Source: Flagellimonas profundi
GTDB taxonomy: Bacteria; Bacteroidota; Bacteroidia; Flavobacteriales; Flavobacteriaceae
Direction: 5' to 3'
Length of the DNA stretch: 64,000 nt
Assembly: GCF_017313275.1 (NCBI RefSeq)
Contig: NZ_JAFLNM010000001.1
Coordinates: 1,736,001 to 1,800,000, forward strand
The notes beneath the pieces are model-generated. The model worked only from the letters and a program-made list of their open reading frames with translations, had not been told where the DNA came from and made no database searches. The position numbers and the translations under genes were made by a program. Every line of letters starts with the position of its first letter. The stretch's first letter is position 1. Positions 52,067-61,328 of this stretch are shown piece by piece.

Positions 52067-53938
52067 ATGAACTTATTAACGGTCGAAAACATATCAAAAT
52101 CGTATGGGGAGCTAGTGCTCTTCTCGGATATTTCATTTGGAATCAATAAAGACCAAAAGATAGCCCTTATTGCCAAAAATGGCAGTGGTAAAACCTCCAT
52201 CCTCAATATTATGTCGGGGAAGGACACTTCCGAAACAGGCCAAGTGACCACACGCAAGGGAATCAAAATTTCGTTTTTGGAACAGGAACCCGAGTTGAAC
52301 CCAAATTTGACCATCGAGGAGACCATTTTCACTACGGACAATGAAATCCTAAAAGTAATTTCCAACTACGAAAAGGCGGTAGAGAATCCGGAGAATACAG
52401 AGCAATACCAAAAAGCTTTTGAGGCCATGGAGCGTCTCAACGCTTGGGATTTTGAAACGCAGTACAAACAAATACTTTTTCAATTACAGCTCTCCAAGCT
52501 CGATGCAAAAGTGAGTACACTCTCGGGTGGACAGAAGAAGCGTTTAGCCTTGGCCAATGCGTTGCTCAACAAACCTGACCTATTGATATTGGATGAGCCG
52601 ACCAACCACTTGGACCTGGAGATGATCGAGTGGCTGGAAGCTTACTTTGCCAAAGAAAGCATAACCCTGTTTATGGTAACGCACGACCGCTATTTTTTGG
52701 ATAGGGTGTGCAACGAGATATTGGAGCTGGACAACAACCAGCTTTACACATATAAGGGCAATTATTCCTATTATCTGAACGAAAAGGAGGCGCGATTGGA
52801 GCGTGAGGCGGTAGAGCAGCAAAAAACCAAAATGTTGTACAAAAAGGAGTTGGATTGGATGCGCAGACAACCCAAGGCACGCACTACAAAATCCAAATCG
52901 CGCATCGATGACTTTGCCGAGATAAAAAAACGTGCCCACCAAAGGCGCCAAGAACACGAGGTGCAGTTGGAACTGAACATGGAACGCTTGGGCAGTAAGA
53001 TTTTGGAGCTTCACAACATTTCAAAATCCTACGGGGACAAAACCATTTTGGACAAGTTCGACTACAATTTCACCAAAGGTGAACGTGTGGGCATCATCGG
53101 AAAAAACGGAACGGGGAAATCTACTTTTTTGAACATTATCACTGAACAAGAAGATGTGGAAGGAGGAAAAGTAGTGGTCGGTGACACGGTGAAATTTGGC
53201 TACTATACCCAAAAGGGAATCCCCAATAAAGAAGGCCAAAAAGTTATCGATGTGATTCGCGAGTTCGGAGATTACATACCCTTAAAAAAAGGTAGACAGA
53301 TCTCTGCCCAACAACTATTGGAGCGTTTTCTTTTTGACCGTAAAAAACAATATGATTTTGTTGAAAAATTGAGCGGCGGGGAACGCAAACGATTGTATTT
53401 GTGCACCGTACTCATTCAAAATCCCAATTTCCTGATTCTGGATGAGCCTACAAACGATTTGGACATTGTTACACTTAATGTACTGGAAAGCTTTTTACTG
53501 GATTTCCCTGGCTGCTTGATTGTGGTTTCCCACGACCGTTATTTTATGGATAAAATTGTAGATCATTTATTTGTCTTTCGAGGGGATGGGGTTATAGAGG
53601 ATTTCCCTGGCAACTACTCCGATTATCGAAGCTACGAGACCAGCAAAGTAATCGAAGAACGCGAAAACAAGACTACTTCTTCAGAAAAAACAGAAAACAA
53701 TTGGAGAGATACCAGCGGCGGCAAACTTTCCTATTCGGAGCAAAAGGAATACAAACAACTGGAAAAGGACATTCAAAAACTGGAAGAGAAAAAAAAGATG
53801 CTCCAGAACAAGTTCACAGATCCCGATCTGGATGGTGATGAAATCGCCAGCTTATCCATTGAACTCAAGGAAGTGACCGACTCCATTGAAGAAAAAACAG
53901 AACGTTGGTTCGAGCTTTCTTCCATTTTAGAAGGATAG
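52067..53938 (+). CDS. ABC-F family ATPase (Uup-like)
   Basis: A 623-residue soluble protein with two ABC cassettes. First cassette: AKNGSGKTS, LSGGQKKRLALANALL and LLILDEPTNHLDLEMIEW. Second: GKNGTGKST, LSGGERKRLYLC and FLILDEPTNDLDIVTLNV. Between them is the ABC-F linker with RRQPKARTTKSKSRID, and a C-terminal coiled coil (KQLEKDIQKLEEKKKML) ends the protein, as in Uup. Such proteins act on the ribosome E-site or, for Uup, on branched DNA and ribosomes; they are not transporters. Downstream gene starts three bases after. Confidence 0.94.
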   Translation: MNLLTVENISKSYGELVLFSDISFGINKDQKIALIAKNGSGKTSILNIMSGKDTSETGQVTTRKGIKISFLEQEPELNPNLTIEETIFTTDNEILKVISNYEKAVENPENTEQYQKAFEAMERLNAWDFETQYKQILFQLQLSKLDAKVSTLSGGQKKRLALANALLNKPDLLILDEPTNHLDLEMIEWLEAYFAKESITLFMVTHDRYFLDRVCNEILELDNNQLYTYKGNYSYYLNEKEARLEREAVEQQKTKMLYKKELDWMRRQPKARTTKSKSRIDDFAEIKKRAHQRRQEHEVQLELNMERLGSKILELHNISKSYGDKTILDKFDYNFTKGERVGIIGKNGTGKSTFLNIITEQEDVEGGKVVVGDTVKFGYYTQKGIPNKEGQKVIDVIREFGDYIPLKKGRQISAQQLLERFLFDRKKQYDFVEKLSGGERKRLYLCTVLIQNPNFLILDEPTNDLDIVTLNVLESFLLDFPGCLIVVSHDRYFMDKIVDHLFVFRGDGVIEDFPGNYSDYRSYETSKVIEERENKTTSSEKTENNWRDTSGGKLSYSEQKEYKQLEKDIQKLEEKKKMLQNKFTDPDLDGDEIASLSIELKEVTDSIEEKTERWFELSSILEG

Positions 53939-53941
53939 CGC

Positions 53942-54442
53942 ATGTGGTTCCGATTCATTTCATATCTAAAATTCTTATTTAAATCCACCAACGAGCATGG
54001 GGTGCACTCCCCTTTTGTGTTCCAATATGTGACACAATGCCTCTATTCCAAAAAAAAGCTTCACAAGAACAAAAGCATAAATGTATTACTAAGGACCATC
54101 GGCTATTTCGGTTTTGAAAAGGTCTGCATCAAAAACAGTGGAGCGGTAAAGGATTTGGTGAGGCAGACTTTTCCCAATGTGCAATTTGATGAAAACTGCT
54201 TTGATCTACTTTTTGTTGATGAAATCAACGTTCCTTCCTTTCAAAAAATACATTCCGAAGGAAAACTACATAACAACAGTCTTATTTTGATCGACTCCAT
54301 TTATGGCAACAAGGAAATTTTGCAACAGTGGAACCTTTTGGTCGCCTTACCGGAAATAACGGTAAGCATTGATATGTACCATTGTGGTCTTATTTCCATC
54401 CGAAGGGAACAGGTAAAGGAGCATTTCACGATTCGAATTTAA
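53942..54442 (+). CDS. degenerate SAM-methyltransferase-like protein
   Basis: A 166-residue protein opening MWFRFISYLKFLFKSTNEHG, then VHSPFVFQYVTQC, the signature of a flavobacterial class I SAM-dependent methyltransferase family that is normally about 240 residues. Here the middle part that should hold the glycine-rich SAM loop (DFGAGS-type) is missing; the following GYFGFEKVCIKNSGAVKDLV and LLFVDEINVPSFQKIHSEGK carry only weak Rossmann remnants. It may be a decayed paralogue with a new role or a shortened functional form. It follows the ABC-F gene by three bases. Confidence 0.75.
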   Translation: MWFRFISYLKFLFKSTNEHGVHSPFVFQYVTQCLYSKKKLHKNKSINVLLRTIGYFGFEKVCIKNSGAVKDLVRQTFPNVQFDENCFDLLFVDEINVPSFQKIHSEGKLHNNSLILIDSIYGNKEILQQWNLLVALPEITVSIDMYHCGLISIRREQVKEHFTIRI

Positions 54443-54459
54443 AACGGTAATTTTAGGGT

Positions 54460-54621
54460 ATGGAAAATATTGCCACAGATAACACCATTTGGTACGCACT
54501 TGCCGTGTTGGGACTTATTTATCTGATTATTTTGTTCAGAAACAAAAAATCGACAAAACGCAGAAAGTCTCGCAAGTTTATGGAGGGAAAACGCCAACAC
54601 GATAAAAACAATGAGCAATGA
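54460..54621 (+). CDS. 53-residue single-helix membrane protein
   Basis: ATG 54460 opens a 53-codon frame: MENIATDNTI, a membrane helix WYALAVLGLIYLIILF at about 11-26, then a very basic tail RNKKSTKRRKSRKFMEGKRQ. It begins 17 bases after the stop of the methyltransferase-like gene. The layout (short helix plus basic tail) is typical of small membrane proteins that bind lipids or RNA. Function unknown. The sequence past it, to 54741, is AT-rich with a 10-bp direct repeat ATGAGCAATG (54611 and 54625). Confidence 0.65.
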   Translation: MENIATDNTIWYALAVLGLIYLIILFRNKKSTKRRKSRKFMEGKRQHDKNNEQ

Positions 54622-54741
54622 AAAATGAGCAATGGACAAAAATCATTTGACATTTTAAAATTGGAAATAAAACTGCTATGTCATTCCAAAGACTATTGCC
54701 GATAATTGTTAATTGATTATTGAACATTGATAACGGACACC

Positions 54742-55299
54742 ATGAAGATATACACTAAAACCGGGGACAAGGGAACCACATCGTTATTTACGGGCACCCG
54801 CGTTCCCAAACACCACGCCCGTATTGAAAGTTACGGGACCATAGATGAACTCAATTCCCATCTAGGACTTTTACGAGATCAGGAAATAAACGCCCATTCC
54901 AAAAAAACCTTGACCTTGATCCAAGAAAAGCTTTTTACCGTTGGTTCCATATTGGCAACGGAGCCCAATAAGGACAACAGACTTAAAATTCCCCGCATCA
55001 GTGCGGTGGACATTGAATTTCTGGAGCAGGAAATGGACAAGATGAACGAGGAACTTCCGGAAATGACACATTTTATACTGCCTGGGGGGCACACTACGGT
55101 GTCATACTGTCATATCGCCAGAACAGTTTGCCGTCGGGGCGAACGTATGATTTCCTATTTACATGAAAATGAGCCAGTACCCGAGAACGTACTTTCGTAC
55201 ATTAACCGGCTCTCCGACTATTTGTTCGTTTTGGCCCGTAAATTGTCAAAAGACCTAAATGCTGAGGAGATAAAGTGGATTCCAGAGAAATTAGACTGA
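54742..55299 (+). CDS. cob(I)yrinic acid a,c-diamide adenosyltransferase (PduO type)
   Basis: I start at ATG 54742 (MKIYTKTGDKGTTSLFTGTR), the family's usual opening, and not at the upstream TTG. The 185-residue trimeric enzyme adds the adenosyl group to cobalamin, or to its corrinoid precursors, from ATP. The ATP-binding TKTGDKGTTSLF, the ESYGTIDELNSHLG helix, and the C-terminal LPGGHTTVSYCHIARTVCRR motif are all present. No other B12 gene and no cobalamin riboswitch is visible nearby. A salvage role is likely. Confidence 0.94.
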   Translation: MKIYTKTGDKGTTSLFTGTRVPKHHARIESYGTIDELNSHLGLLRDQEINAHSKKTLTLIQEKLFTVGSILATEPNKDNRLKIPRISAVDIEFLEQEMDKMNEELPEMTHFILPGGHTTVSYCHIARTVCRRGERMISYLHENEPVPENVLSYINRLSDYLFVLARKLSKDLNAEEIKWIPEKLD

Positions 55300-55367
55300 A
55301 AAAATCGCTTTTTTAACCCAATTGTTTTGCCAACAATAAAATAATTTTTAAATAATACAGTTTTTAC

Positions 55368-55397
55368 TTGGCAAATTGAGTTTAAAAATTATTTTTG
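55368..55397 (+). promoter_or_regulatory. promoter of the DUF2795 gene
   Basis: TTG (55368-55370), 19 bases, then TATTTTTG (55390-55397), a perfect consensus promoter. It ends 27 bases before ATG 55425. Confidence 0.75.
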
Positions 55398-55424
55398 CAA
55401 AAAATTATAAATCAAACCGTTACT

Positions 55425-55649
55425 ATGTACTGGACTTTAGAACTAGCTTCATATTTAAGTGATGCGCCTTGGCCAGCAACCAAAGACGAACTGATAGATT
55501 ACGCCATTCGAACAGGAGCGCCGTTGGAAGTTGTAGAAAATTTACAATCGATGGAGGAAGAAGGAGGCGAGATATACGAGTCAATTGAAGAAATCTGGCC
55601 CGATTATCCCACCGAAGAGGACTATCTCTGGAACGAGGATGAATATTAG
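55425..55649 (+). CDS. DUF2795 small protein
   Basis: The frame is open from 55395, but ATG 55425 (MYWTLELASYLSDAPWPATK) is downstream of a consensus promoter that ends at 55397, so it is the start: 74 residues. The DUF2795 core reads LASYLSDAPWPATKDELIDYA and RTGAPLEVVENLQ, with a strongly acidic tail (EEEGGEIYESIEEIWPDYPT). The fold is thought to be helical; no role is known. Its own promoter and terminator make it a single-gene unit just before secA. Confidence 0.85.
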   Translation: MYWTLELASYLSDAPWPATKDELIDYAIRTGAPLEVVENLQSMEEEGGEIYESIEEIWPDYPTEEDYLWNEDEY

Positions 55650-55672
55650 ATTCGAAAAACACAAACCACGTT

Positions 55673-55699
55673 AAAAAGTCTCATTTGAGGCTTTTTTTT
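55673..55699 (+). terminator. Rho-independent terminator of the DUF2795 gene
   Basis: AAAAAGTCTC (55673-55682) pairs with GAGGCTTTTT (55687 onwards) around a four-base loop, with a tail of eight Ts. Confidence 0.75.
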
Positions 55700-55702
55700 A
55701 TG

Positions 55703-55710
55703 TAATTTTG
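55703..55710 (+). promoter_or_regulatory. -7 box for secA
   Basis: TAATTTTG is a perfect TAnnTTTG element 74 bases before ATG 55785. The closest TTG is 15 bases upstream, inside the terminator stem, so the -33 is uncertain. Confidence 0.45.
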
Positions 55711-55784
55711 GCAGCCTAGCGAAAGAATTCCATCGTAATCCCATCAATGGAACAGCTTTTGACAATCATAAGAAAAAATATTTC

Positions 55785-58700
55785 ATGAGTTTTATTAATT
55801 CCGTACTTAAGGTATTCGTAGGAGATAAATCGGAGAAGGATGTAAAGTCCCTGCAACCTTTAGTGAAAGAGATAAAATCCTTTGAGCAAGAGCTCGAAGG
55901 ATTGTCACATGACGAACTGAGACAAAAAACCACCGCTTTCCAGACCAAAATAGCCGAAGATTGCAAAGAGGTCAACGATAAAATAGCCGAACTACAGGCA
56001 GAGGTCGAAAATTCCAACGATATTGACCGCAACGAGGAAATCTACTCAGAAATCGACAAGCTCAACGAAGAAGCATACAAAATTTCAGAGAAAACATTAA
56101 ACGATATACTGCCGGAGGCCTTTGCTGTGGTGAAGGAAACTGCCAAGCGATTTGCCGCTAACGAAACCCTTACTGTTACAGCAAGCGAATTCGACAGAGT
56201 ACTTTCGGGTGATAAGGATTACGTATCATTGGAAGGTGACAAAGCGGTTTGGCAAAACTCATGGGATGCCGCAGGAAAAGAAGTCACCTGGGACATGGTA
56301 CACTACGATGTGCAGCTCATCGGTGGAATAGCCCTACACCAAGGTAAAATCGCCGAGATGCAAACGGGTGAGGGTAAAACATTGGTGGCCACGCTCCCGC
56401 TCTACCTCAACGCATTGGTGGGCAAAGGAGCGCACTTGGTAACGGTAAACGACTATTTGGCGAAAAGGGATAGCGCATGGATGGCCCCGATATTCGAATT
56501 CCACGGGCTTTCTGTAGATTGTATTGACAAGCACAGACCCAACTCCGATGGGAGAAGAGCCGCCTACAATGCAGATATTACCTATGGAACCAACAACGAA
56601 TTCGGGTTTGATTACCTGCGTGACAACATGGCGCACACTCCGGATGATTTGGTACAGCGGCCACACCACTACGCAATTGTGGATGAGGTGGATTCCGTAT
56701 TGATCGATGATGCCCGTACCCCCCTGATCATTTCAGGGCCGGTACCTGAAGGAGACCGTCATGAATTCAACGAACTCAAACCACAGGTTTCCAACATTGT
56801 TCAAAAACAACGTCAGCATTTGACAGGTGTTTTGGCCGAGGCCAAAAAGCTTATCAAAGAAGGAAATACCAAAGAAGGTGGTTTCCTTTTGCTACGTGTA
56901 CATCGCGGTCTTCCAAAAAACAAGGCACTCATCAAGTTTTTGAGTGAAGAGGGCGTTAAGCAATTGCTCCAGAAAACTGAAAACTTCTACATGCAGGACA
57001 ACAATAGGGAAATGCCCAAAGTGGACGAGGACCTATTGTTCGTTATCGATGAAAAAAACAATCAAATAGAACTTACCGATAAGGGAGTGGAATATATCTC
57101 CACAGACCAGGACAAAGAATTTTTTGTGATGCCCGATATCGGAAGTGAGATTGCAAAAATCGAAAGTCAAGACCTTGAAATAGAAAAGGAAGCTGAGCTC
57201 AAAGAAGAGCTCTTTAAGGATTTTGCCGTAAAAAGCGAGCGTATCCATACCATGACCCAGTTGTTGAAAGCATATACCCTCTTTGAAAAAGATGTGGAAT
57301 ATGTGGTAATGAACAACAAGGTAATGATCGTGGACGAGCAAACCGGCCGTATTATGGACGGTCGTAGGTACTCGGACGGACTCCACCAAGCCATTGAGGC
57401 CAAGGAGAACGTAAAAATCGAGGCAATGACCCAGACTTTTGCGACCATTACACTCCAGAATTACTTTAGAATGTACAATAAGCTGTCCGGTATGACAGGT
57501 ACCGCAGTTACGGAAGCAGGGGAGTTCTGGGAAATCTATGAATTGGATGTCATGGAAATTCCAACCAATAGACCCATTGCCCGTGACGACAGACAAGATT
57601 TGATCTACAAGACCAAAAGGGAAAAATATAATGCCATCATCGACGAGGTTACCAAGCTTTCGCAAGCAGGAAGACCTGTGTTGATCGGTACCACTTCCGT
57701 TGAGATTTCCGAGTTACTGTCCAAACTATTGAGTGTCCGCAAGGTTCCTCATAATGTATTGAACGCAAAACTCCACAAAAAAGAAGCGGATATCGTAGCC
57801 GAAGCAGGTAAAGGTGGCGTAGTGACCATTGCAACCAACATGGCAGGTAGGGGTACCGACATTAAACTGTCCCCAGAAGTAAAAGAAGCAGGAGGTCTGG
57901 CCATTATTGGTACAGAGCGCCACGATTCCAGACGTGTGGACAGACAGTTGAGAGGTCGTTCCGGACGTCAGGGAGATCCTGGTAGTTCTCAGTTCTACGT
58001 TTCCTTGGAAGATAACCTGATGCGTTTGTTCGGATCTGACCGTGTGGCCAAAATGATGGACCGCATGGGCTTGGAAGATGGTGAAGTGATCCAACACTCC
58101 ATGATGACCAAATCCATTGAGCGTGCCCAGAAAAAAGTAGAGGAAAACAACTTTGGTATCCGTAAGCGTTTGTTGGAATACGATGACGTAATGAACGCCC
58201 AGCGTGAAGTAATCTACAAGAGAAGAAGACACGCATTGGAAGGTGAACGCTTAAAAGTGGACATCGCCAATATGATCTACGATACTTGTGAAGCTATCGC
58301 CGAGACCAACAAAATGGCAGATGATTACAAGAACTTTGAGTTCGAGCTCATCAAATATTTCTCCATTACTTCACCGATCAGTGAAGAGGATTTCAAGAAA
58401 ATGAGCTTCCAACAAATCGCCAACAAAATCAACGATGAAGCCTACGACTTCTACAAACAAAAAATGGAACGTAGCGCCACCGTTGCCTTTCAGGTCATCA
58501 AAAAGGTTTATGAGGATCAGTCCAACAAATTCGAACGCATTGTAGTTCCCTTTACGGACGGTATCAAGTCCTTAAATGTTGTGACCAACTTGGAGAAGGC
58601 CTATAATACCAATGGAAAGCAGTTGATCACTGATTTTGAGAAAAACATTACGCTGGCCATCATCGATGATTCCTGGAAAACCCACTTGCGTAAAATGGAC

Positions 58701-59147
58701 GAGTTGAAACAGTCCGTGCAATTGGCCGTCCACGAACAAAAAGATCCATTATTGATCTATAAGTTCGAGGCTTTTGAGCTTTTCAAGGAGATGATGGATA
58801 AGGTAAACCGAGAAGTGATATCCTTCCTTTTCAAAGGAGAATTGCCCACCGAAAATACCGCTCAAATCCAAGAAGCCAGAAACGTTCGCAGACCAAAGGA
58901 AAATATCCAGACCTCAAAAGAGGAGATTCCGAACAGCGACGAATTGGCCGCTCAGAACAGAGCAGCTGGTCAAACACAAGGACAACGTCCACAAGTAACC
59001 GAAACTATTGTTCGCGAAAAGCCAAAAATTGGCAGAAACGAAAGGGTGACCATCAAAAATGTGATGTCCGGCGAAAGTAAAACCGTAAAGTACAAGCAGG
59101 CGGAGCCCTTGATAGATAAAGGAGAGTGGGTTTTAGTGAATGACTAA
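55785..59147 (+). CDS. secA: preprotein translocase ATPase SecA, without the C-terminal zinc motif
   Basis: A 1120-residue motor that drives Sec-dependent export. Walker [10 protein letters not shown] starts at residue 192, the DEAD-type [15 protein letters not shown] at about 300, and the second half shows [25 protein letters not shown] and [11 protein letters not shown]. It is about 200 residues longer than E. coli SecA because of a Bacteroidota insertion (about 250-470) in the nucleotide-binding domain. The tail reads [20 protein letters not shown], then [13 protein letters not shown] is kept but the CxCxSGxxxxxCH zinc module that binds SecB is gone. It has its own -7 box and terminator. 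Confidence 0.97.
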   Translation: MSFINSVLKVFVGDKSEKDVKSLQPLVKEIKSFEQELEGLSHDELRQKTTAFQTKIAEDCKEVNDKIAELQAEVENSNDIDRNEEIYSEIDKLNEEAYKISEKTLNDILPEAFAVVKETAKRFAANETLTVTASEFDRVLSGDKDYVSLEGDKAVWQNSWDAAGKEVTWDMVHYDVQLIGGIALHQGKIAEMQTGEGKTLVATLPLYLNALVGKGAHLVTVNDYLAKRDSAWMAPIFEFHGLSVDCIDKHRPNSDGRRAAYNADITYGTNNEFGFDYLRDNMAHTPDDLVQRPHHYAIVDEVDSVLIDDARTPLIISGPVPEGDRHEFNELKPQVSNIVQKQRQHLTGVLAEAKKLIKEGNTKEGGFLLLRVHRGLPKNKALIKFLSEEGVKQLLQKTENFYMQDNNREMPKVDEDLLFVIDEKNNQIELTDKGVEYISTDQDKEFFVMPDIGSEIAKIESQDLEIEKEAELKEELFKDFAVKSERIHTMTQLLKAYTLFEKDVEYVVMNNKVMIVDEQTGRIMDGRRYSDGLHQAIEAKENVKIEAMTQTFATITLQNYFRMYNKLSGMTGTAVTEAGEFWEIYELDVMEIPTNRPIARDDRQDLIYKTKREKYNAIIDEVTKLSQAGRPVLIGTTSVEISELLSKLLSVRKVPHNVLNAKLHKKEADIVAEAGKGGVVTIATNMAGRGTDIKLSPEVKEAGGLAIIGTERHDSRRVDRQLRGRSGRQGDPGSSQFYVSLEDNLMRLFGSDRVAKMMDRMGLEDGEVIQHSMMTKSIERAQKKVEENNFGIRKRLLEYDDVMNAQREVIYKRRRHALEGERLKVDIANMIYDTCEAIAETNKMADDYKNFEFELIKYFSITSPISEEDFKKMSFQQIANKINDEAYDFYKQKMERSATVAFQVIKKVYEDQSNKFERIVVPFTDGIKSLNVVTNLEKAYNTNGKQLITDFEKNITLAIIDDSWKTHLRKMDELKQSVQLAVHEQKDPLLIYKFEAFELFKEMMDKVNREVISFLFKGELPTENTAQIQEARNVRRPKENIQTSKEEIPNSDELAAQNRAAGQTQGQRPQVTETIVREKPKIGRNERVTIKNVMSGESKTVKYKQAEPLIDKGEWVLVND

Positions 59148-59169
59148 AACCAACATAAACAAAACTTAT

Positions 59170-59202
59170 AAAGTGGCAGTTATTAAAGCTGCCACTTTTT
59201 TT
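59170..59202 (+). terminator. Rho-independent terminator of secA
   Basis: AAAGTGGCAG (59170-59179) and CTGCCACTTT (59189-59198) make a 10-bp stem with a 9-base loop followed by TTTT. It is 22 bases past the secA stop. Confidence 0.88.
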
Positions 59203-59309
59203 ATATCAAAAACATAGTTAGATTTACACTATTAAACACCCCATGCAAACTTTCTTGCCACACCCAAATCAACCCAAGGTAGCAAGAAAGTTAACAATCA
59301 GCGCAGTAT

Positions 59310-60530
59310 ATGAATATTCCTGTTAAGGATAAATATCGGTTACAAGACAAGATTGATTTGATACTGAAGGTTAATTACAATTCATCCTTCTTTGCTGCCA
59401 TTTTTGGATTGGTATGTTTTTTCTTTTTGGATATAAAAGGAGTAATCACCTATACCTTTATAGGATATGCCATCCTAAACCTATTGAATACATTGCTTTA
59501 TCAAAAGCACCATAAGTTAACGCTCACCTATAATTTAACCTCCATCCTATCCATGATAGGTGCCATAATTATAACCATTTACAGTGGTGGCATAGAAAGT
59601 CCCTTTATTTTTGTTTTGGCCATAATTGTTTTTGCAGGATATGTAACGACCAAGGTTTTTGGTCAATTATACCTTATTATAAATTTGGCGATTCTGACGC
59701 TTCTCTTCCTTTATGACACTGGTGATTTCAGCATCTCCGAGAATACGGTACCATTGGAGTCCAGAAATTGGTTTGCCTATTTGAGTGTAGTTTTCGCAGT
59801 GTATCTTCTTGGAGGTGTTTTTGGTAAGAATCTTCTAAGGGCACACCATAGACTATACAAATCCCGCAACGAGATACAGGAGCGCATTGAAGAGAAAGAA
59901 ACACTTTTAAAAGAAGTTCACCACCGGGTAAAAAATAATCTCCAGACTGTTTCCAGTCTTCTAAGTTTGCAGTCCAGAGCTATTGACGACAGCAAAATCA
60001 GCAATATCATAAAAAGCAGCCAAAACCGTGTTGTTTCAATGGCAATGGTACACGAAATGTTGTATAAACGGGATGATTACCTTTCAAAAATAGAACTGGA
60101 GCCCTACGTAAAAGAGCTTTGTGATTATTTGGTACGTTCTGTAAAAGGAAGCAATCGAAATGTTAAGGTGAATTTGGACATAGCCGACTACAAACTAAGT
60201 ATCGACACCGTAATCCCTTTGGGCCTGATTATAAATGAAACCATCACCAATGCCTTAAAATACGGTATTACCGAGGGTAGCGATGGAGAAGTACATATCT
60301 CGGTAGAAAAATTGGATGGCAACCGTTACAAAATGTATTTAGGTGACAATGGCGTTGGTTATTCAGAGGAAATAAACCCAAAGACCTCCAATTCCTTGGG
60401 ATTAAAACTTATCTATAACCTAGCTCGCCAACTTAGGGGATCTATTAGTCGAGACTATTCAAAGAAAGGTACCCACTACTGTATCGAGTTCGAAGAGGTC
60501 ATCGAAGAATTCAACTCTGTGGATTCATAG
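59310..60530 (+). CDS. membrane sensor histidine kinase, HisKA_2 type
   Basis: A 406-residue kinase with about six membrane helices in residues 25-175 and almost no periplasmic sensor, then a coiled-coil stretch (YKSRNEIQERIEEKETLL) and a kinase core. The phosphoacceptor motif is EVHHRVKNNLQTVSSLL with H205; the ATPase has NETITNALKYG, GDNGVGYSEE and LGLKLIYNLARQL. The short HHRVKNNLQ form places it in the HisKA_2 group rather than the classic HPK1 family. No response regulator is adjacent, so its partner is encoded elsewhere. The gene stands alone between terminators. Confidence 0.92.
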   Translation: MNIPVKDKYRLQDKIDLILKVNYNSSFFAAIFGLVCFFFLDIKGVITYTFIGYAILNLLNTLLYQKHHKLTLTYNLTSILSMIGAIIITIYSGGIESPFIFVLAIIVFAGYVTTKVFGQLYLIINLAILTLLFLYDTGDFSISENTVPLESRNWFAYLSVVFAVYLLGGVFGKNLLRAHHRLYKSRNEIQERIEEKETLLKEVHHRVKNNLQTVSSLLSLQSRAIDDSKISNIIKSSQNRVVSMAMVHEMLYKRDDYLSKIELEPYVKELCDYLVRSVKGSNRNVKVNLDIADYKLSIDTVIPLGLIINETITNALKYGITEGSDGEVHISVEKLDGNRYKMYLGDNGVGYSEEINPKTSNSLGLKLIYNLARQLRGSISRDYSKKGTHYCIEFEEVIEEFNSVDS

Positions 60531-60559
60531 ATAAAAAAAGGCCGGCGTAAAACCGACCT
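60531..60559 (-). terminator. Rho-independent terminator for the two small minus-strand genes
   Basis: On the reverse strand AGGTCGG (60559-60553) pairs with CCGGCCT (60545-60539), with a 7-base loop and a run of seven Ts. It lies 24 bases past the 34-residue gene and faces that direction only, which supports a transcript reaching through 60584-60688. Confidence 0.78.
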
Positions 60560-60583
60560 GTCCTAATATATTCCAATATAAAC

Positions 60584-60688
60584 TTAAACTTCAATACTTT
60601 TTCTTTCTCGAAAGGAAAAGGCAATACTTGCCAAAACAAAGGAAACACTAAGAAACAACACGGAGGGTACTAAAATATCCACTATCAT
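60584..60688 (-). CDS. 34-residue small membrane protein
   Basis: ATG 60688 opens MIVDILVPSVLFLSVSFVLA, then SIAFSFRERKSIEV and a stop: one membrane helix and a charged tail. It starts two bases after the stop of the 78-residue secreted gene and ends 24 bases before a strand-matched terminator, so it lies in a real transcript. It has no strong ribosome-binding signal (Bacteroidota seldom do), and no homologue can be checked here. Confidence 0.5.
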   Translation of the reverse strand: MIVDILVPSVLFLSVSFVLASIAFSFRERKSIEV

Positions 60689-60690
60689 AA

Positions 60691-60927
60691 TTATGCCAAT
60701 TTAGCTCTGTCCTTTTTAGTCTTAAAAGAAAGCTCCTTTTTAATACGGGAGTTTTTAAACTTGTACAACCTTACCATTCTTGTATCCTGTTTGATGGTTT
60801 CGTTGATTTCAATATTCAACTCAACACCTTCAGAAATGGCATCGACTTTAATTTCTTTGGAAATATCCTGGGCAGAAGCCATTGTTCCGAAAAAAGTTAG
60901 AGCGATGATGGTAAAAATTGTCTTCAT
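60691..60927 (-). CDS. 78-residue secreted protein of unknown function
   Basis: A small exported protein with the signal MKTIFTIIALTFFGTMASAQ. The mature 58 residues hold VDAISEGVELNIEINETIKQ and a basic tail TRMVRLYKFKNSRIKKELSF. Similar small proteins appear in other flavobacteria, but no family name comes to mind. It diverges from msrA over a 401-base gap and is followed two bases on by the 34-residue gene. Confidence 0.75.
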   Translation of the reverse strand: MKTIFTIIALTFFGTMASAQDISKEIKVDAISEGVELNIEINETIKQDTRMVRLYKFKNSRIKKELSFKTKKDRAKLA

Positions 60928-61328
60928 GTCTTTGATTTGTTTTACGATGTAAAATTACTTTCGCGAACAAGCTCAACTCGATTTCCATCGCTCAATGACC
61001 CCTTTCTTTCGGTGAATAATTTTTTTTCGGGTGAAGTGTTTTTTATCCTCGACGAACGTTTTTGACCCTAAAAACAACATACCGAACGCATGTGCATTTC
61101 ATCGATTATTCATCATTTTGAAGCTTTGTAACTGCTTGAGGACCAATTCTTTAATTGTAGGAAAAGGATTATAATTTTGTAAGTTTATGTAGGAAAAAAC
61201 AACTAAAAATGACAAATATCAATTATAACCTTCAGCGGTATTTTGAAATCTAAATTGGATGATTAACATTTTTTAACGGCCACCCGAGTAATTGTTGTTA
61301 TCTTATTACTACTAAACAAGAAACTAAA
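60928..61328. other. 401-base intergenic region between a small secreted gene and msrA
   Basis: The region is AT-rich and holds no convincing gene. TAATTTTG at 61172-61179 is a perfect -7 box in the plus direction, about 150 bases before the msrA start, and a 14-codon frame MTNINYNLQRYFEI starts at 61209 after it. On the minus strand TAATTTTAC near 60950 could serve the 78-residue gene. A leader or regulatory RNA is possible; nothing recognisable (riboswitch, tRNA) is seen. Confidence 0.5.

Noticed and set aside
54622-54741. Cobalamin riboswitch upstream of the adenosyltransferase gene
   Set aside because: The gap is only 120 bases, AT-rich with simple repeats, and lacks the conserved B12-box pattern.
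61209-61253. 14-codon frame upstream of msrA as a leader peptide
   Set aside because: Too short to support, no attenuator structure after it; recorded only as part of the intergenic region.
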